From positions 56,877 through 120,876 of the forward strand of contig NZ_JBQAJM010000003.1 in the NCBI RefSeq assembly GCF_052030685.1: a stretch of DNA of 64,000 nt, read 5' to 3'. The stretch comes from Caedibacter sp052030685 (GTDB lineage: Bacteria; Pseudomonadota; Gammaproteobacteria; Francisellales; Francisellaceae). Under the pieces are notes generated by a model that worked only from the letters and a program-made list of their open reading frames with translations, was not told where the DNA came from and did no database searches. Made by a program: the position numbers and the translations under genes. This document shows positions 38,201 through 46,556 of the stretch, piece after piece. The first letter of the stretch is position 1; each line of letters begins with the position of its first letter.

Positions 38201-39108
38201 AGTCCATTAGGATAAATAATCTGGTTAACGACTGGGACGCCATTACGTGTCTGATAATTTAACTGTGTGATAAAGCCTAACGCATCGGTGTATGACAGTA
38301 TGCCATTTTGATTGAAAGCTAAGCTTTGCGTATGTGATCTATTTTGACTATCAACAGTGCTAACACTTAGTTCATTAGCACTATAGCCAAAGTTAAATAC
38401 CTGCCCCAAGCTATCGGTAATTGATTTTAGGTAGTTATGCTGAACACCCATCTCTGGATCATTATAGTCATAACGAATATGATTACCAAAACGATCTCCT
38501 TTGGCAATCAGCTTGCCCGTGGCATCAAAGTAGTCCGCCGAACCATCCGGCATACTCAATCGATAACGATAAGCTCTTGAATCAGCAAAACTTGCAGGCA
38601 ACGGTGTATTAGTGATCATATCTTTAAACAATACACCATGTTGATTCAAATATTTAAGCCCTGATTGATAACCCGTGCTATCACTCCAATTAAAATCAAT
38701 CACATAAGTTCTACCATTAAATGTCACTGATTTGCCTGGCACCACAGAATCAATATTAAATTGCCAACCATTAGGAAGTCCTAACATGCCAGAGCTGCCT
38801 GCACTAAAGCTCACACTGACATCTAAAGGAATAAAGCCCTTAACCGATAATAATGGTAATGAAACACTCAATGCACCGGTTGCCGGATTGACACTCTCAC
38901 TTAAACTTTTAATCGTTTTATTATCCGCCTGCGAACCTTTGTAATTTGATTTTTCATCATCTTGAGATGATGTATTTCTCTGAACTTTAAGTGCTGCTCT
39001 AGTATGATGCACATCAACTGGTGCTGATACGCTTTCGGCACTCAGCCCATAACTGATAGCTGACAAAAAAAGGCAGCTTATCAGGCTTAACTTAAATTTA
39101 TACTTCAT
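35236..39108 (-). CDS. Large secreted YD-repeat (Rhs) protein ending before the Rhs core
   Basis: 1290 residues with a signal peptide (cleavage near GLSAES). An N-terminal SpvB/Rhs-like region (NPATGALSVSLPL, FSAGSSGMLGLPNGW) is followed by some 900 residues of YD repeats (YDYNDPE, YSYDQDGNKV, YDKDGNLTT and many more), the shell-forming part of Rhs/Tc proteins. It stops at FFLDGKNRIHAYSVS. That point lines up with the YYxNxGKSNSLTL start of the core in the five downstream proteins. The usual core and toxin tip are thus missing from this chain. ATG chosen with AAGG 6 bases upstream. Codon use and strand match its neighbours. Confidence 0.88.
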   Translation of the reverse strand: MKYKFKLSLISCLFLSAISYGLSAESVSAPVDVHHTRAALKVQRNTSSQDDEKSNYKGSQADNKTIKSLSESVNPATGALSVSLPLLSVKGFIPLDVSVSFSAGSSGMLGLPNGWQFNIDSVVPGKSVTFNGRTYVIDFNWSDSTGYQSGLKYLNQHGVLFKDMITNTPLPASFADSRAYRYRLSMPDGSADYFDATGKLIAKGDRFGNHIRYDYNDPEMGVQHNYLKSITDSLGQVFNFGYSANELSVSTVDSQNRSHTQSLAFNQNGILSYTDALGFITQLNYQTRNGVPVVNQIIYPNGLETDITYQDLHFKTADGKVGALNAVATINHIDHVNAHQVLAEADYGFSESNFTGYPNYPLSDDKDSLMESNNPDYRYTVTVTEHSSTASNAMGVRKIQTIYNAMSEPVEQDVYLPGDSENTPTYKTTSSYQLIPDKHAQTVNYNKPIIQTSAIYDAATKVYTTLSKTNYTYDNYGNTLTTDTFKYNPLIQKLVESTKSINTYDPTFNQTLTTINMTWNPLNNTFDTKSVQNTLSNDHKNVLQSTLYDGDINATNGWKSTDYNYDSHGDVIQTTVKWSQSGHAGVTSSTVKDNFSYDPNKRLETITHTDALGSVTTKISDSITGDLLSQTSALGNIVTSSYDLDGRVLKKTLPAGQSITYQYEDYQKDKQNSVTEISPLGAKTTTQYDASNHKITTYSNTDPNNVNDMVLQESDRYNAYGELVQKKDVLGNVTSYSYNALSLPTAQTDSDGNVTTMQYDFAHLSQTSFVNGIKTKIVIYNADKKPLKTMSYPNSHNPLQPHYHLEEISTLDGNNQVLQTIHNKVDDNTGAVTVLNTLTSSYTPDGKTQSQILQSGQSKETITAEYDLLDDVLDKTKTLDFSDSTGSHHDVTQRDHFSYDATGELIAETNQAGQSINYSYDQDGNKVTETRLDGTVVHFTYDKDGNLTTKTYTDNSGKHSYNYSYDPDGNKTYESLDGQGIKISYTLSGLQTATSYPDGKVATATYNKYGQLLSSTDVNGQQTTMTYLKDGKLDTVSNNQDKVTYLYSTQDKPNENNQYGALIAKDYQGIYTQQFTADAFGQEHELKQIDSLGTTLLDVVNTFDAKGMLTDVTATSDKAPNDPNVNYVKHYTYDELNQLIKEKTDNLQHQPLTSTEFIYDGNGNILSKVKDAKTTTYQYNNLDQLVSYTEDGSTYTPKYNANGDEVDDGKGTSYQFNGISQLIGVQNQATHLAYDYYANGLRADRINSTGDHHRYYYTGDTISAVNDLTHPDNVSFFLDGKNRIHAYSVS

Positions 39109-39122
39109 ACAAAACCTTATCT

Positions 39123-40205
39123 TCAACTATTTGGATTAAATGTAATGGTGGTATTTGAACATACGCCTTTTGCACAAGCTGATGCATTTGGGTAAGGCTT
39201 AATACCTGCATCATTTGGTACAATGCTGAACTGCGTGCCTTGTGCTACCAGTCCTAACGCATAAACACCATTGACTGAACCATCTTGCGCATACTCCATA
39301 TTTACATATGGTCTGAGAGTAAAACTATACTGTTTACCAGAGGCATCGTTAACATCTATTACCAATTGGGCAGCATTGATCCCGGTATTACTCAAATTAC
39401 CTAACAAATCATGGCACGCTGTTGAGTTTGTTTTGAAGTAGAAAGGCTCTACAACGCACTTTTGCCCTCCATCACCTTCATGAAATAGTACTGATCCCAA
39501 ATTAGTGCCTGATGAATTTGGTAGTGTAATCGTTGTGCGATCTGCGATTTGCGGATGTAGCCACTGAGTCAAGTCATCACTCATAGCAAAGCCATTAGCA
39601 TTATCAATCTTAAATGTATAAGCTGTATCCGCACTTGCTGGTGTTACAAGCTGTACACACAGATTAACCCTTGCTTCTAAAATACTTGGAAATAGATAGG
39701 AATATCCAAAGTTATCAGCATCATCACTCCATGCTTTCGCACTTGCATCAGGGACAGCACATGCAATTTGAGGTGTTGCAAGAGGCTGACCTTCTGCGCC
39801 ATTATCAGAGCCCGTCTCCATAAACGCATTTGACTTATTTGGATTATTAACCACTTCATTACTACTTACAAAATATGACTCTACATGACCTGCATCATGC
39901 CCACTAAATTCAATTGCGCCACAGTGGTGACCGTCTTGATTACATCCTTGTTTATCCAATACCAAATAATTATCTTCACCACCTTGACCAAGTACTTGCT
40001 GGGTGATTAGCTCGCCATTACTGGGGACTGTTATCACCTCATGTCTATCATGATTGTCGCTATTTAGACCATGCTCCCAACTCATATTATCAAGAACATA
40101 CCCAGTATCGTTAATTAATACAAAATTAGCCTGAGAACCATAACCACCAATACATGCCAATGCACTCAATGATGCTATAAATGTGATTTGTTTATTTAAG
40201 CGCAT
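39123..40205 (-). CDS. Secreted protein, paralogue of the 425-residue protein upstream
   Basis: 360 residues with signal peptide (hydrophobic 7-20). The C-terminal ~210 residues match those of the gene at 41794 (LEARVNLCVQL; PFYFKTNSTACHDL; TGINAAQLVID; CAKGVCSNTTITFNPN), with conserved Cys positions. The N-terminal part (FVLINDTGY; EFSGHD) is distinct. Family not recognised. Strong AGGAG before ATG. It is 14 bp from the YD-repeat gene and probably co-expressed with it. Confidence 0.8.
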   Translation of the reverse strand: MRLNKQITFIASLSALACIGGYGSQANFVLINDTGYVLDNMSWEHGLNSDNHDRHEVITVPSNGELITQQVLGQGGEDNYLVLDKQGCNQDGHHCGAIEFSGHDAGHVESYFVSSNEVVNNPNKSNAFMETGSDNGAEGQPLATPQIACAVPDASAKAWSDDADNFGYSYLFPSILEARVNLCVQLVTPASADTAYTFKIDNANGFAMSDDLTQWLHPQIADRTTITLPNSSGTNLGSVLFHEGDGGQKCVVEPFYFKTNSTACHDLLGNLSNTGINAAQLVIDVNDASGKQYSFTLRPYVNMEYAQDGSVNGVYALGLVAQGTQFSIVPNDAGIKPYPNASACAKGVCSNTTITFNPNS

Positions 40206-40353
40206 GCCTATTCTCCTATTTATATTCGCTTAATGCATAATGACCAATATCCACTTATCCAATGACGCAAAACCCCTAGCGCATATCCTTTAATCTAAAC
40301 CAAAACGGCTTAAACAATAGACATAACTATAAATCAACCAATATTCACTCAAA

Positions 40354-40371
40354 AGCAGCCAAATGGCAGGA
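40354..40371. promoter_or_regulatory. 18-bp shared sequence, copy 1
   Basis: AGCAGCCAAATGGCAGGA, identical to 45018-45035. It contains GCC-AAAT-GGC dyad symmetry. It lies between the GH18-like gene and the 360-residue secreted protein, 149 bp upstream of the latter's start. Candidate operator. Confidence 0.45.
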
Positions 40372-40382
40372 TATGATAAAAA

Positions 40383-41783
40383 TTAAATAACATTACCAAT
40401 AGTCGTTGCCCACTGCCATGGATTTGATTTAGCTGCTGTATTACTTTGATCCTGATTGATACTCCAAGTCGCTGCGCCACCAAATTGTGGATTATCAATC
40501 AAGCTTTGATATTGCTCGGCTACTGCTTTAAAAACAGTCGTACAATCAGGCGTTTTTGAGTTTGCACATGCATACCACACACTATTAGGATTGCTTGGAT
40601 TAACATTAGGTCCTGATAACACATCTGGCAAAAGTTTGGTTTTTGCTGGTATTTTCACGGCAGAATCTGCACCTTCAAGCTGTTTAATGCTCTCAGAAAT
40701 AATATTAGGATTAGCTTCTTCAGGCAGGCTCAAAGCTTCTTGTATTACCACATAATCAAAATCACCATTTTCTATTGCCACATCATAATCTTGATTCAAC
40801 CCTTGAGTTACCAAAATATACTTACCATCTATATTTTTGAATAATTGGGGTGCAGCCGTAACAATAACATTAGGTTTATCTTCCCGTATTTGTTTGATGA
40901 GTTGGTCTAATGCATTTCCATCCCAATGCTTGAGCGAAAGTGCTGCCTCAAGGTCAAAGTCAATACCATCCAAATGCGCTTGATTTAAATAATCAACCAT
41001 CGTTTGTGCCAAAAGCTTAATATGATCAACAGAAGCTGATCCGACATTAAAATTATCTAGCCCTTGCCAAGTAACTGAAAGCATTGCGTATTTAAACTGA
41101 GGATATTTTTCTTTAGCGGCATCGACTTTATGTGCAATATCTACAGCTTGCTGTCCATATTGATCTGTAAGCACGCAGCTACTATCTGTTTCGCACTGTA
41201 TTTTAACAAATGCATTGATTGCCACGTTATAACCATGCTCTGCAGCAAGCTCATAATAATTTACACTCGGAATAAGCGGCATGAAGTATCCCAGCATAAT
41301 ATGGCGATCCGTATCATTTGTGTTTCTATACAACAAAGAGACATCTGCTTCAGGTGATGTGACAGTAAGCTCGATATTTTTAGTATATGTTCCTATTAAA
41401 CGATGCACCCCACTGTGATCTTTTAGTGACTGCGGACTAATCTCAAGCTGATAGCTACTTCCTTTTGCGCCAATCTCAAGATTTGCGATCGTTGTTATCT
41501 GCCCAATCGCCAACACACCTTGGCTTTTAAGCAATCCCCCTTTATCCTGCAATTTATAGGTTAGCTTTTGATTCTCACCAAAGCCATTGGTTACTTGTGG
41601 CATGATTTTAATCATGCCATTGTTAGCTACTCTCTGATTGAAATTATTTACATCTACAGATTTAGCACTTGCCGCTGTCTTTGTTTCCTTTTGAGTAATT
41701 AACTGACAATATGCATTTAAATACGTTGTACTAGTTATTAACAACGTCAAAATCGAGGCTGATAATATATTTTTTCTTAACAT
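40383..41783 (-). CDS. Exported GH18-like glycoside hydrolase (chitinase-like)
   Basis: 466 residues: signal peptide, an N-terminal beta-rich region (~40-145) and a GH18-type TIM-barrel (~150-440) with the catalytic motif LDGIDFDLE (Glu about residue 273). YFMPLIPSVNYYEL, YAMLSVTW and AATWSINQD resemble barrel strands of chitinases. Substrate cannot be told; chitin or another beta-GlcNAc polymer is likely. Strong AAGGAG ribosome binding site. It sits between two paralogous secreted genes. Confidence 0.82.
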   Translation of the reverse strand: MLRKNILSASILTLLITSTTYLNAYCQLITQKETKTAASAKSVDVNNFNQRVANNGMIKIMPQVTNGFGENQKLTYKLQDKGGLLKSQGVLAIGQITTIANLEIGAKGSSYQLEISPQSLKDHSGVHRLIGTYTKNIELTVTSPEADVSLLYRNTNDTDRHIMLGYFMPLIPSVNYYELAAEHGYNVAINAFVKIQCETDSSCVLTDQYGQQAVDIAHKVDAAKEKYPQFKYAMLSVTWQGLDNFNVGSASVDHIKLLAQTMVDYLNQAHLDGIDFDLEAALSLKHWDGNALDQLIKQIREDKPNVIVTAAPQLFKNIDGKYILVTQGLNQDYDVAIENGDFDYVVIQEALSLPEEANPNIISESIKQLEGADSAVKIPAKTKLLPDVLSGPNVNPSNPNSVWYACANSKTPDCTTVFKAVAEQYQSLIDNPQFGGAATWSINQDQSNTAAKSNPWQWATTIGNVI

Positions 41784-41793
41784 ACAATACTCC

Positions 41794-43071
41794 TTATGAT
41801 GGATTAAAAGTTATCGTTTCATCACTACAAACGCCCTCTGGACAAAGCGAAGTATTTTTATCACCACCATCACCAGGAGTGATTTCAAAAGCATCCTCTT
41901 GACTAATTAACTTTAACTTATACAAAGCATCAACTCGATCTTTTGTTTGAGAAATATTTGAACTTGGTTTTAGCGTCATGCGATGTATTTGCCCCTTTGG
42001 ATCACTCATACTAATGCTAATATTTGCACCGTTAATTCCTGTTTCATTTCTATTATTTATCAAGTTCTCGCAATCAACTTTTTGCTTTGTTTTAAAGTAA
42101 AATGCTTTAGCTACACAATGAGTTCCAGATTCTCCCGCTGTAAAGTTAATCACTCCCAGATCTGAATCAGGTCCAATATGCTGAGTAATTGTGGTTTGTG
42201 TACCAATTGCAGGATATAGTGTTATATCATCTTGCTCCAAATTGGAAAAGTCATCTAATTTAAATTGATAAGCGATATCTGAAGTCGCAGGCGTTGGCAG
42301 GTTGACACACAAGTTAACCTTGGCTTCCAAAATATTTGGATACAAATATAAAACGCCATTAGTTGTTGAATCATAAGACACTGGCAAACTCCACTGACCG
42401 TCACCTTGCACAGGGATGATGCACGCCAAAACGTCATTATCTCCACTACTGGATTGATTTCTTAAACTTACTCTATCATATAAATGTGCATCTTTATCCT
42501 GACTTTCTATCATTACATCACTGGCACTCACAAGCTTATGATCAACTCCACCATATAGATCAAACTCGCCCGCTTGGTTACCATTGTAAGGTTCAGTAGG
42601 AGTAACAAGCATTGCATAGTCAATATCAGCATCTATTGGCTTCGTTGTGATACTTTCACCACTTGGAACAGGTTCATTATCACTAACATCCGGCATACCT
42701 ATTCCCAGATAGTAACCAGTGAATTTGTATTGATCTAGCGCATAAGCTGTTTGATTATGAATGTCAAATTTATATTCAGGATAGCTGCATTTCAAATTAT
42801 TAGTTGCCTGCTTAACCCAAGTACCTGCCTTATGTTCACAATACCAGTCCGTCATATCTGTTCTACAAATAATTGGCACTCTATCATTCCACGCATCCCC
42901 TGTGCCATCACCATGTATATCACAAGGATCCCATGAATGAACAACACCCCCTCCGTGGCAAAAGGTTACAAAACCAGATGAATCATTACAGTCACTGGTT
43001 GGATTTGCTGCATAACTTACAGCCGATAAAGTCAAAGTAGCTGATATAAGCAATATTATCTTTTTTTTCAC
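41794..43071 (-). CDS. Secreted Cys-containing protein of unknown function
   Basis: 425 residues from a GTG start that has AGGAG 5 bases upstream; the in-frame ATG 12 codons earlier lacks one. Signal peptide VKKKIILLISATLTLSAVSYA. The N-terminal ~70 residues have several Cys and a WDPCDIHGDG segment. The C-terminal domain is shared with the 360-residue protein (LEAKVNLCVNL; AFYFKTKQKVDCENL; CPEGVCSDETITFNPS). Not recognised as a known family. Likely the first gene of the secreted-protein run. Confidence 0.78.
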   Translation of the reverse strand: MKKKIILLISATLTLSAVSYAANPTSDCNDSSGFVTFCHGGGVVHSWDPCDIHGDGTGDAWNDRVPIICRTDMTDWYCEHKAGTWVKQATNNLKCSYPEYKFDIHNQTAYALDQYKFTGYYLGIGMPDVSDNEPVPSGESITTKPIDADIDYAMLVTPTEPYNGNQAGEFDLYGGVDHKLVSASDVMIESQDKDAHLYDRVSLRNQSSSGDNDVLACIIPVQGDGQWSLPVSYDSTTNGVLYLYPNILEAKVNLCVNLPTPATSDIAYQFKLDDFSNLEQDDITLYPAIGTQTTITQHIGPDSDLGVINFTAGESGTHCVAKAFYFKTKQKVDCENLINNRNETGINGANISISMSDPKGQIHRMTLKPSSNISQTKDRVDALYKLKLISQEDAFEITPGDGGDKNTSLCPEGVCSDETITFNPS

Positions 43072-43110
43072 AATCACTCCTAAATGATTTATTTTTTTGA
43101 ACAACACGAT

Positions 43111-43124
43111 TTAGCTATAGCTAA
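43111..43124. promoter_or_regulatory. Perfect 14-bp palindrome upstream of the secreted-protein cluster
   Basis: TTAGCTATAGCTAA, 40 bp upstream of the first gene of the cluster and inside the divergent gap to the esterase gene. It is of operator type. The binding protein is unknown; the LysR- and LuxR-type regulators nearby are candidates. Confidence 0.35.
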
Positions 43125-43266
43125 CTTTCTAATAAAGTGTATAAATATGAGATCAATATGTGAATTAATTAATATTTAAGATATTTTAACTATAAATTAA
43201 TTTACAAAGCATCTATTCTGGAGATACTGTTAGAAGTCATCAATAGCTTATGTTTAAATTTAACTC

Positions 43267-43962
43267 ATGCGTAAAAAAAGTATTATTATTGAGCCAATAA
43301 CTCAAGCCAGATCATGCGTTATATGGTTGCATGGTCTTGGTGCAAGACGTGATTTTTCAAAGTTAGTTCCTGAGTTTGACTTACCTATTAATCATAGTAT
43401 TCGCTTTATTTTCCCATTTGCAGAGATGAACTCGCTAACGATTAATAAATCTGAGACCATACACTCTTGGTATGATATTAAATCTGTTTGCAATGACACC
43501 ATGGCAAGAGAAATTAATATTACATCAGCAATGCATTCATGTGCTTACATTCATAGCATTATTAATCAACAGATAAAACTTGGCATTCCACCTCATAACA
43601 TCATGCTTATAGGTTTTTCTCAAGGCGCACTTATTGCAGGACTATCGTCATTAACCACAAAACATACACTTGCTGCAAGCATGATCATATCAGGGTATTT
43701 ACCTGAGTGGTCACTCTTTGCGGAAAACACTCAAATACCCCATCAGCATACTAACTACATCTGTGTGCATGGCACACAAGATGCAATTGTTCCAGTAAAG
43801 CTTGGCGCAGCAGCTAAAGATATGCTGATTCAACATGGTTATAATGTTACATGGCACAGCTATGAAACAGGGCATGAGTTATGCCTTGACGCAATTCAAA
43901 TGATACGCTCAATCATTATGGAAAAACTGATAAATATATCACCTTATAAAAAATATCATTAA
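43267..43962 (+). CDS. Carboxylesterase/phospholipase family alpha/beta-hydrolase
   Basis: 231 residues of the acyl-protein thioesterase-like family. VIWLHGLGARRDF supplies the oxyanion region, the nucleophile is GFSQGA, Asp is in HGTQDAIVP and His in ETGHELC. No signal peptide, so cytoplasmic. Its stop codon overlaps the stop of the convergent LysR-type gene. Confidence 0.9.
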   Translation: MRKKSIIIEPITQARSCVIWLHGLGARRDFSKLVPEFDLPINHSIRFIFPFAEMNSLTINKSETIHSWYDIKSVCNDTMAREINITSAMHSCAYIHSIINQQIKLGIPPHNIMLIGFSQGALIAGLSSLTTKHTLAASMIISGYLPEWSLFAENTQIPHQHTNYICVHGTQDAIVPVKLGAAAKDMLIQHGYNVTWHSYETGHELCLDAIQMIRSIIMEKLINISPYKKYH

Positions 43963-44864
43963 TGGCTAAGTAATGTATCAAAACTCATTGCCGATCCTTC
44001 TGCCAACAGCCCATAATTAAGCAATTCCTTTATCGCATTACTATTTCTTACTCCCTGCAAAGTGTATGCATATATAGACTGCGGCTCATTATATTTCAGT
44101 AGTATTTGCAAGCTATCGTTACATGCTGAAAGACAAAAAGATGGTATAACACCATGCCCCATACCATGATCAATAAATTTTTTAATTGTGGTTACCTTAT
44201 CTAAATACTCAATATCAGGCCTTGAGTTAAACACCTCCAGATGCTGGATAAAATAGCTTGTTGTTGCATAAAAATACTGAGGCATAAATATCCTCGTTGA
44301 AGTTAATGATGATAAATCTTTAAGAGCATTTAACCTTGGAAAATGAACTTTACTGCTACATAGCAACATCTTGTAACTACCTAATATCGTCATATCATAA
44401 TCATTCGGTGATATAAATGGATAAAGTGTGAAAATGACATCATACTGCTTTTCTTTAATGACTTTTTGCATTTCCTCAAAACTGCCTATCAATTTCATGC
44501 TAAGCTCTATCTCTAAATTTTTTGACTTAAAAGCACTGATCATACCCAAAAAAATCTCCACAAGATTTTCAGGAATCGCGATTTTGATTACTTCTTTTTT
44601 TTGCTGAAGCTCATAAATATAACCTGCCACATTTTGCCTTTGCTCTAATAATCTAATGATCTGAGCATGCAAACTTTTCCCTTCAGCAGTTAACCACATA
44701 TATTTTCCCTCTTTTTGATAGAGGGCTGTGTTACATAGTTTTTGCAGATTATCCAAATGCTTCCACGCACCTGGCACGCTGATATAGCACTTATTTGCGG
44801 CTTCGGTAATGCTCAAGGTTTTTGCAAACGTATCAAACACTTCCATCTGTTTTAATGTGAACAT
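43959..44864 (-). CDS. LysR family transcriptional regulator
   Basis: 301 residues: N-terminal winged helix (FTLKQMEVFDTFAKTLSITEAANKCYIS) and a periplasmic-binding-type effector domain (~90-290; VIKIAIPENLVEIFLG, PFISPNDYD). The HTH lacks some of the usual LysR residues (SVPGAWKHLDNL for SQPAVSxQI). The ATG giving the family N-terminus is used instead of the longer frame. It is divergent from the PAS-LuxR gene. Confidence 0.85.
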   Translation of the reverse strand: MFTLKQMEVFDTFAKTLSITEAANKCYISVPGAWKHLDNLQKLCNTALYQKEGKYMWLTAEGKSLHAQIIRLLEQRQNVAGYIYELQQKKEVIKIAIPENLVEIFLGMISAFKSKNLEIELSMKLIGSFEEMQKVIKEKQYDVIFTLYPFISPNDYDMTILGSYKMLLCSSKVHFPRLNALKDLSSLTSTRIFMPQYFYATTSYFIQHLEVFNSRPDIEYLDKVTTIKKFIDHGMGHGVIPSFCLSACNDSLQILLKYNEPQSIYAYTLQGVRNSNAIKELLNYGLLAEGSAMSFDTLLSH

Positions 44865-45017
44865 TAATTTAATTACTCCATTGTTATCTATCCATTTCAC
44901 ATAAGTATCAACTTCTTCGATATTAAACATCGCAATATGACTCACGCGCGATATACGCCTAGCTATTTATTAAAAAATAAAGGCGTAGAATTGTAGCCTA
45001 AGATAAACATGACAACC

Positions 45018-45035
45018 AGCAGCCAAATGGCAGGA
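45018..45035. promoter_or_regulatory. 18-bp shared sequence, copy 2, in a divergent regulator promoter region
   Basis: Identical to 40354-40371. It lies between the LysR-type gene and the PAS-LuxR gene, where a self-regulated operator would be expected. Confidence 0.45.
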
Positions 45036-45133
45036 AATTGTCAGTTTTTATATTTTTTTTCAGTTTGCCTTAAGATAAATTATATAAATTGCAGTCAGCT
45101 TTTAGTCAACTCATCCATGGAGCAAAACGATCG

Positions 45134-45841
45134 ATGCAGGATACAACATTCTTAGAAAACTATTTTATCCCTTTTTTAAATCACTATAATGATATGGGAG
45201 TCAACTTTATTGTGCATGACCTAGCGGGGAAAATACGATTTTTAAATGAACAAACTGCCAAAATCATCGCAAATACAGAAGCCAAACACCTAATTGGCAC
45301 CACACTTTTTGATCTTGGAATTATTAATAAAACAGAATATGAGGTACTCAACAATATACGTAGTGAAGTAGCCGTAAAGCGTCAAATAATTCGTTATATA
45401 AATTTTTCAACCAATTGTTTAATTGATCAATGCCTATCACATCATATATATCAATGCAGTGTGTTTCCGGTAATCGACTTAAATAATGTCGTTATCGGCA
45501 CATTAACAACAGGTCGTCTGCTGGATAATGTTAACCCTTATCATTATATTAAAGGTCTAAACCCAGACCCTAATGTTGAATCATTAAAGATTTTTGCTTT
45601 ACTTTCCCCCAGAGAGCTTGAGATTGTCTATTTACTTGCGCACGGCATGAGTCAACGTGATGTTGCCAGCTTCTTAGGAATTTCCAGAGGTAATGTTTCA
45701 CGAGTGCTTACTGAAAATATTTCAAAAAAATGGAATATCGAGCCAACAACTGATGCAATTATTGAAAAAGCATTATATTGTGGCATCAGTACGCATGTTC
45801 CCAAAAGCTTAGCTAAGCATCAAATAGTCATCTTACCTTGA
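45134..45841 (+). CDS. PAS-like sensor with LuxR-type DNA-binding domain
   Basis: 235 residues. A PAS-like region (~20-125; FIVHDLAGKIRFLNEQTAKI) precedes a C-terminal LuxR HTH (LLSPRELEIVYLLAHGMSQRDVA...SRGNVSRVL). The ATG with GGAG 11 bases upstream is preferred to a TTG 15 codons earlier. The sensed signal is unknown. It lies next to the shared 18-bp sequence. Confidence 0.8.
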   Translation: MQDTTFLENYFIPFLNHYNDMGVNFIVHDLAGKIRFLNEQTAKIIANTEAKHLIGTTLFDLGIINKTEYEVLNNIRSEVAVKRQIIRYINFSTNCLIDQCLSHHIYQCSVFPVIDLNNVVIGTLTTGRLLDNVNPYHYIKGLNPDPNVESLKIFALLSPRELEIVYLLAHGMSQRDVASFLGISRGNVSRVLTENISKKWNIEPTTDAIIEKALYCGISTHVPKSLAKHQIVILP

Positions 45842-45946
45842 TTACCTTGATTACTCTGCTTTCTACGATTTCTAAGCTTATTGCGTTTGCAAAGCAGCGA
45901 AATGATGATTAGACTTACGAGGAATAATCATCACAAGGACTGACTT

Positions 45947-46537
45947 ATGGCATACAAAGAATACAAATTACTAGAAACCACCACTCACACAAAAGAGCAA
46001 AGCGTCCCTTATTACCACCCTGAAACGATGGATGTTATCTCTCTTGAGACACCTGCTTTACACGTTTTTACTGACTTTCATACGGTAAAGCCTTATGTTA
46101 TCCACGTAAAGACTCTGGCCGATGATGCATTACAAATGATGCAAAAAGTAGAAGTACACGCACTATTAGTAACCAATAATAATGATGAAGTTGTCGGTTT
46201 GATCAATACGCGCAGATTGCAAGGGGTATACCGTACACAAGTTGCACAAAGCGAAGATATTCACCATAAAGAAGTAACTGTTGGTATGTTGATGGCAAAA
46301 ATTGGGAGTTTACCAATGCTTGACTATACGGTATTGAAAGATACTTTAGTAGGACATATTGCACGCTTAATGCATGACCAACATATTGATCATTTGCTTA
46401 TCCAAGAACAAAATAAGTCTGGTAAAGATATCATTCGTGGCATTATTTCAGCAAGCTTTATTGCTAAACGTCTTGGCGCACAAATTGGGCATGATCTTGC
46501 ATCACGCAACCTTGCTGAACTTAACAAAATCATTTAA
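45947..46537 (+). CDS. CBS-domain pair protein
   Basis: 196 residues with two CBS motifs (VKTLADDALQMMQKVEVHALLVTNNNDEVVGLI and the second around 125-180, HIARLMHDQHIDHLLI). Such pairs bind adenosyl nucleotides. No catalytic partner domain. AAGGA lies 8 bases before ATG. It precedes uup by 19 bp. Confidence 0.85.
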   Translation: MAYKEYKLLETTTHTKEQSVPYYHPETMDVISLETPALHVFTDFHTVKPYVIHVKTLADDALQMMQKVEVHALLVTNNNDEVVGLINTRRLQGVYRTQVAQSEDIHHKEVTVGMLMAKIGSLPMLDYTVLKDTLVGHIARLMHDQHIDHLLIQEQNKSGKDIIRGIISASFIAKRLGAQIGHDLASRNLAELNKII

Positions 46538-46556
46538 CTTAACGATCCACAACACT

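Noticed and set aside
28501..39108. Type VI secretion Rhs locus
   Set aside because: No VgrG, PAAR, Hcp, EagR or immunity gene in the window, and all proteins have Sec signal peptides.
46374..46556. N-terminal extension of Uup overlapping the CBS gene
   Set aside because: The family N-terminus begins at 46557, and the extension is an out-of-frame reading of the CBS gene.
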